NCBI GenBank assembly: GCA_021793535.1
Contig: JAJYSO010000035.1
Location: 1-9,518 of the forward strand
From: Bacteroidota bacterium
GTDB lineage: Bacteria > Bacteroidota > Bacteroidia > Flavobacteriales > Flavobacteriaceae
Reading direction: 5' to 3'
DNA: 9,518 nt
This document shows, one piece after another, positions 6,719 to 9,518 of the stretch. The position numbers were made by a program, and so were the translations under genes. Position 1 is the stretch's first letter. Each line of letters begins with the position of its first letter. The notes beneath the pieces are model-generated. The model worked only from the letters and a program-made list of their open reading frames with translations, was not told the DNA's origin and did no database searches.

Positions 6719-6732
6719 TGGAAAAAAGAGAA

Positions 6733-7671
6733 ATGTTTAAGAAAATTGTGATTGCTTGTCCTAGTAGAAGAACAGCTGAGAAATGGGCAGCCGCTATTAC
6801 GGAAAATGATCAGGAATTTGAAGTGGAAATCTACCCTGAGGATACGGCTCGTGAAAAGACGGAGTTCATGTTGTCTTTTTTACCGGATCCAGAGGTTTTT
6901 AAACATTACCCCAATTTAAAGGTAGTGGGCTCTTTAGGTGCCGGTGTTCGTTCAATCATTGACAATCCGAGCTTACCGAAAAGCGTAACGGTTACCAAGG
7001 TCGTACAAAAAGAGCATCAAAAAGATATGGCGGAATTTGTTCTAGGACTGATTTTGAGCCATACTCGTCGCTTGTTTTTATATACGCAATACAAGGCGGA
7101 TAAGATGTGGAAGCCCCGATCCTATCAAAGCGCTTTTGAAGTGAAGGTTGGGATTATGGGGATTGGGGCAATAGGAAGTGTTATTGCTCAATTATTGGAT
7201 AAAGTAGGCTTTCAGGTTACCGGGTGGTCACGGAGTAAAAAAGAGTTGGGTGCTATTCGTACTTTTTATGGGGAAGAGCAGCGGGATGTATTCTTGAAAA
7301 CAGCGGATATTTTGGTTTGTGTTTTGCCTCTGACAGACCAGACCATTGGGATTTTAAATCGGGATGTTTTTGAGAAGCTTCCACATGGTGCTTTTATCAT
7401 TAATGTAGGCAGAGGTAAGGAATTGGTTGATGAGGATTTAATAGCATGTATAGATGAAGGGCAGCTTTCAGGTGCAGCACTGGATGTATTCCACCGCGAG
7501 CCGCTACCACAAGACCACCCGTTTTGGCACCATGAAAAAATTATGATTACTCCACACACCGCCGGAGATACACACCCCGAAAAGGCTGCTCTCGAGGTCA
7601 TTGCCAATTACAAGGCGATGAAAACAGGGCAACCCTTGAGCCATACTGTTGATCGGGCAAAAGGATATTGA
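6733..7671 (+). CDS. ghrA: Glyoxylate/hydroxypyruvate reductase A-type 2-hydroxyacid dehydrogenase
   Basis: Cytoplasmic NAD(P)H-dependent enzyme that reduces glyoxylate to glycolate and hydroxypyruvate to glycerate, judged by its closeness to E. coli GhrA. With the ATG at 6733 it is 312 aa, the same length as GhrA, and the catalytic residues fall at the same numbers: R227 in VGRGKELVDED, E256 in HREPLP and H275 in TPHTAG. The Rossmann nucleotide-binding motif GIGAIG is at 143-148, and WSRSKK just after the second strand may favour NADPH. The C-terminus VDRAKGY matches GhrA's VDRARGY. The substrate-side N-terminal domain carries GSLGAGVRSI. A longer frame from TTG 6694 is rejected because it adds 13 atypical residues inside the promoter. 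The gene is divergent from the DUF3332 gene and 83 bases before purB, which has its own promoter element. Exact substrate preference is inferred. Confidence 0.85.
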   Translation: MFKKIVIACPSRRTAEKWAAAITENDQEFEVEIYPEDTAREKTEFMLSFLPDPEVFKHYPNLKVVGSLGAGVRSIIDNPSLPKSVTVTKVVQKEHQKDMAEFVLGLILSHTRRLFLYTQYKADKMWKPRSYQSAFEVKVGIMGIGAIGSVIAQLLDKVGFQVTGWSRSKKELGAIRTFYGEEQRDVFLKTADILVCVLPLTDQTIGILNRDVFEKLPHGAFIINVGRGKELVDEDLIACIDEGQLSGAALDVFHREPLPQDHPFWHHEKIMITPHTAGDTHPEKAALEVIANYKAMKTGQPLSHTVDRAKGY

Positions 7672-7702
7672 CCCAAAACTGAAATGTGTATACAAATAAA
7701 GA

Positions 7703-7715
7703 CTATTTCAAATAG
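7703..7715. promoter_or_regulatory. Small palindrome upstream of the purB -7 element
   Basis: CTATTTCAAATAG is a 13-base perfect inverted repeat with a single central base. It lies six bases before the -7 element at 7722, in the spacer between -33 and -7, a typical operator position. It could bind a regulator, but its A-T content makes chance plausible. Confidence 0.3.
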
Positions 7716-7721
7716 CCTACT

Positions 7722-7729
7722 TATATTTG
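7722..7729 (+). promoter_or_regulatory. Bacteroidota -7 promoter element of purB
   Basis: TATATTTG is a full match to TAnnTTTG, 25 bases before the purB ATG. No TTTG is found at the -33 spacing. It suggests purB is transcribed independently of the upstream dehydrogenase gene. Confidence 0.55.
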
Positions 7730-7754
7730 CATTTCTGGAATCAAGATTATACCT

Positions 7755-9092
7755 ATGCATCCTTTAGAAGCTATTTCTCCAATTGATGGTCGTTACCGAT
7801 CTAAAACTGAACTTCTTGCCGATTATTTCAGCGAACAGGCCCTGATCAATTATCGTGTAAAAGTGGAGGTTGAATATTTTATAGCCCTTTGTAAAGTGCC
7901 TTTACCTCAATTGAAGGCTATTGGGGAAGGAAAATTGATGGAGTTGCGAAAGATCTATAAAGATTTTTCGCAAGCAGATGCGATCAAGATTAAGGATATC
8001 GAAAAGGTGACCAATCATGATGTGAAGGCCGTTGAATACTTTTTGAAAGAACGGTTTGATCATCTTGGGCTTTCCGAGTATAAGGAATTTATTCATTTTG
8101 GGCTGACTTCACAGGACATCAACAACACAGCTGTCCCGCTCTCTTTAAAAGATGCGGTGACTGAAGTATATTTTCCGCAATTGGAAAAATTGGTTAAAAA
8201 ACTGGATGATTTGAGATTGGCATGGGAAAATATACCGATGTTGGCACATACGCATGGGCAGCCGGCTTCTCCTACGCGATTGGGCAAAGAGATTCAAGTG
8301 TTTATGGTGCGCTTAAAGGAACAAATTGAGCGTTTGCAATATACCCCTATTGCCGCAAAATTTGGAGGGGCTACTGGGAACTACAATGCGCATCATGTAG
8401 CTTATCCTGAAATTGATTGGCTTGCTTTCGGACGGGGTTTTGTGGAACATACCTTGGCGCTAAAACATTCTTTCCCTACCACACAAATTGAGCATTACGA
8501 TCATTTGGCAGGGATATTTGACGGCATGAAGCGCATCAATACGATCGTGAAAGATTTAGACCGAGATATGTGGTCCTATATCTCAATGAATTATTTCAAA
8601 CAAAAAATAAAAGAAGGGGAGGTGGGATCTTCCACCATGCCGCATAAGGTAAATCCCATAGATTTTGAGAACAGTGAAGGGAACATTGGAATCGCCAATG
8701 CGATTTTCAACCATTTGTCCAATAAACTTCCGGTTAGTCGACTTCAAAGAGACCTTACCGATAGCACCGTTTTGCGCAATATAGGGGTGCCCCTTGCACA
8801 CAGTCTGATTGCTTTCCAAGCGACCTTGAAAGGCTTAAACAAGCTGGTACTTAATGAGCCGAAGATGCTTGCGGATTTGGAAAATAATTGGGCGGTAGTG
8901 GCCGAAGCTATTCAAACCATTCTGCGACGAGAAGCTTACCCCCATCCCTATGAGGCACTAAAAGAACTCACCCGAACCAACACCCAAATCACAGCCGAAA
9001 GCATAGGAAGATTTATTGATGGGTTAAAGGTTAGCGATGCGGTCAAAGCTGAATTAAAGGCGATCAACCCTCAAAATTATACAGGAATTTAA
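7755..9092 (+). CDS. purB: Adenylosuccinate lyase
   Basis: Cytoplasmic purine-synthesis enzyme acting twice: it splits SAICAR to AICAR plus fumarate and adenylosuccinate to AMP plus fumarate. At 445 aa it is near the E. coli length (456). The N-terminal SPIDGRY is the usual substrate-loop start. The three conserved regions of the fumarase/aspartase superfamily are present: TSQDINNT (from about residue 117), HTHGQPASPTRLGKE with the catalytic His at 167 (His165 two before), and the signature GSSTMPHKVNP with the catalytic serine among S292/S293. NSEGNIG and the LQRDLTDST stretch also fit. The start ATG 7755 leaves no family residues upstream. It is convergent with the thioesterase gene, with only 3 bases between the stop codons. 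I see nothing abnormal in the protein. Confidence 0.97.
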   Translation: MHPLEAISPIDGRYRSKTELLADYFSEQALINYRVKVEVEYFIALCKVPLPQLKAIGEGKLMELRKIYKDFSQADAIKIKDIEKVTNHDVKAVEYFLKERFDHLGLSEYKEFIHFGLTSQDINNTAVPLSLKDAVTEVYFPQLEKLVKKLDDLRLAWENIPMLAHTHGQPASPTRLGKEIQVFMVRLKEQIERLQYTPIAAKFGGATGNYNAHHVAYPEIDWLAFGRGFVEHTLALKHSFPTTQIEHYDHLAGIFDGMKRINTIVKDLDRDMWSYISMNYFKQKIKEGEVGSSTMPHKVNPIDFENSEGNIGIANAIFNHLSNKLPVSRLQRDLTDSTVLRNIGVPLAHSLIAFQATLKGLNKLVLNEPKMLADLENNWAVVAEAIQTILRREAYPHPYEALKELTRTNTQITAESIGRFIDGLKVSDAVKAELKAINPQNYTGI

Positions 9093-9095
9093 AGG

Positions 9096-9518
9096 TTACT
9101 TTTCGGCTGTCTCTCCTAAGAAAATCGATTTGAGGTTTACAGCATCTTTCGGTGCCATTTTTCCGGCTAAGACAAGGCTTAGTTCTCGTCTTCTTAAAGC
9201 GGCATTATAGCGTTCTTTTTCCAAGGCTGTTTCGGGCTTGAGTTCGGGAACTTGAACAGGAGAGCCGTATTCGTCTACGGCTACAAAAGTGTAGATGGCG
9301 TCGTTTACCCGTGTTTTTTCTCCATTTATGCGATCTTCCATGAAGACCTCAATATATACTTCCATGGAAGTTTTAAAGGCTCGAGAAACTTTGGCTTCAA
9401 TGGTAATGATGCTGCCCAGTGGAATGGGTTTTTGAAAAGCTACGTGATTAACCGATGCAGTGACCACATGTCTTCTACAGTGACGTCCGGCAGAAATACT
9501 GGCAATGCGATCCATAAG
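9096..9518 (-). CDS. Hotdog-fold acyl-CoA thioesterase (5' truncated by window edge)
   Basis: Hydrolyses acyl-CoA to free acid and CoA in the cytoplasm; the chain-length preference cannot be told. Visible are about 140 C-terminal residues. The frame stays open to the window edge (LMDRIASISAGRHC...), and in the family this LMDxxA segment lies on the long central helix, behind a GGxLL motif, so roughly 30 N-terminal residues are missing. The Met at 9515 is therefore internal and should not be taken as the start. The Asp in MD is the likely active-site acid. The following VTASVNHVAFQKPIPLGSII, in part the core strand after the helix, and VEVFMED-like strands fit the cytosolic acyl-CoA hydrolase (YciA/BACH) group. 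A charged C-terminal tail (KERYNAALRRRE, KMAPKDAV) follows the single hotdog domain. The stop TAA lies 3 bases from the purB stop. Confidence 0.85.
   Translation of the reverse strand, partial: LMDRIASISAGRHCRRHVVTASVNHVAFQKPIPLGSIITIEAKVSRAFKTSMEVYIEVFMEDRINGEKTRVNDAIYTFVAVDEYGSPVQVPELKPETALEKERYNAALRRRELSLVLAGKMAPKDAVNLKSIFLGETAEK

Noticed and set aside
6694..6732. Upstream TTG start for the GhrA-type gene.
   Set aside because: It adds 13 residues absent from GhrA and overlaps the predicted promoter; the ATG at 6733 gives 312 aa and places all catalytic residues at the GhrA numbers.
1..9518. tRNA or rRNA genes, CRISPR arrays and intact insertion sequences.
   Set aside because: No regularly spaced repeats, no transposase frame and no recognisable tRNA or rRNA sequence were seen on either strand.

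Overview
The window looks like chromosome of a Bacteroidota bacterium, probably of the Cytophagales type, although the family-level guess is weak. Three things point there. Four genes are preceded by, or have close to their starts, matches to the TAnnTTTG -7 element used by Bacteroidota. Clear Shine-Dalgarno sequences are absent. The DUF3332 lipoprotein and the HipA-like kinase/DUF3037 pair are families I associate with this phylum. Base composition is moderately AT-rich and even across the genes, so no coding block looks recently acquired.

Layout from left to right. The 3' four-fifths of metE (+) ends at a long hairpin terminator. A lipoprotein prolyl oligopeptidase (+) follows. Next is a roughly 500-base gap with no protein gene (4152-4654) between convergent genes. 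It is filled by a 434-base unit bounded by 11-base inverted repeats and packed with strong potential helices, whose G-U pairs favour a plus-strand RNA. Then come three minus-strand genes, in transcription order a DUF3332 lipoprotein, a HipA-like kinase-fold protein and a DUF3037 protein; the last two overlap by 23 bases. A 284-base divergent intergenic region leads to a GhrA-type 2-hydroxyacid dehydrogenase (+) and then purB (+). A 5'-truncated hotdog acyl-CoA thioesterase (-) ends only 3 bases from the purB stop.

Functionally this is a mosaic of separate transcription units. MetE makes methionine and PurB acts in purine synthesis; GhrA-like reduces glyoxylate or hydroxypyruvate; the thioesterase hydrolyses acyl-CoA; the oligopeptidase cuts short peptides, probably in the cell envelope. 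The only clear operon-like coupling is HipA-like with DUF3037. The most interesting element is the structured RNA or mobile-element-like unit at 4174-4607. My leading but unproven guess is an ORF-less HEARO/omega-RNA-type element of the IS200/IS605-IscB kind.
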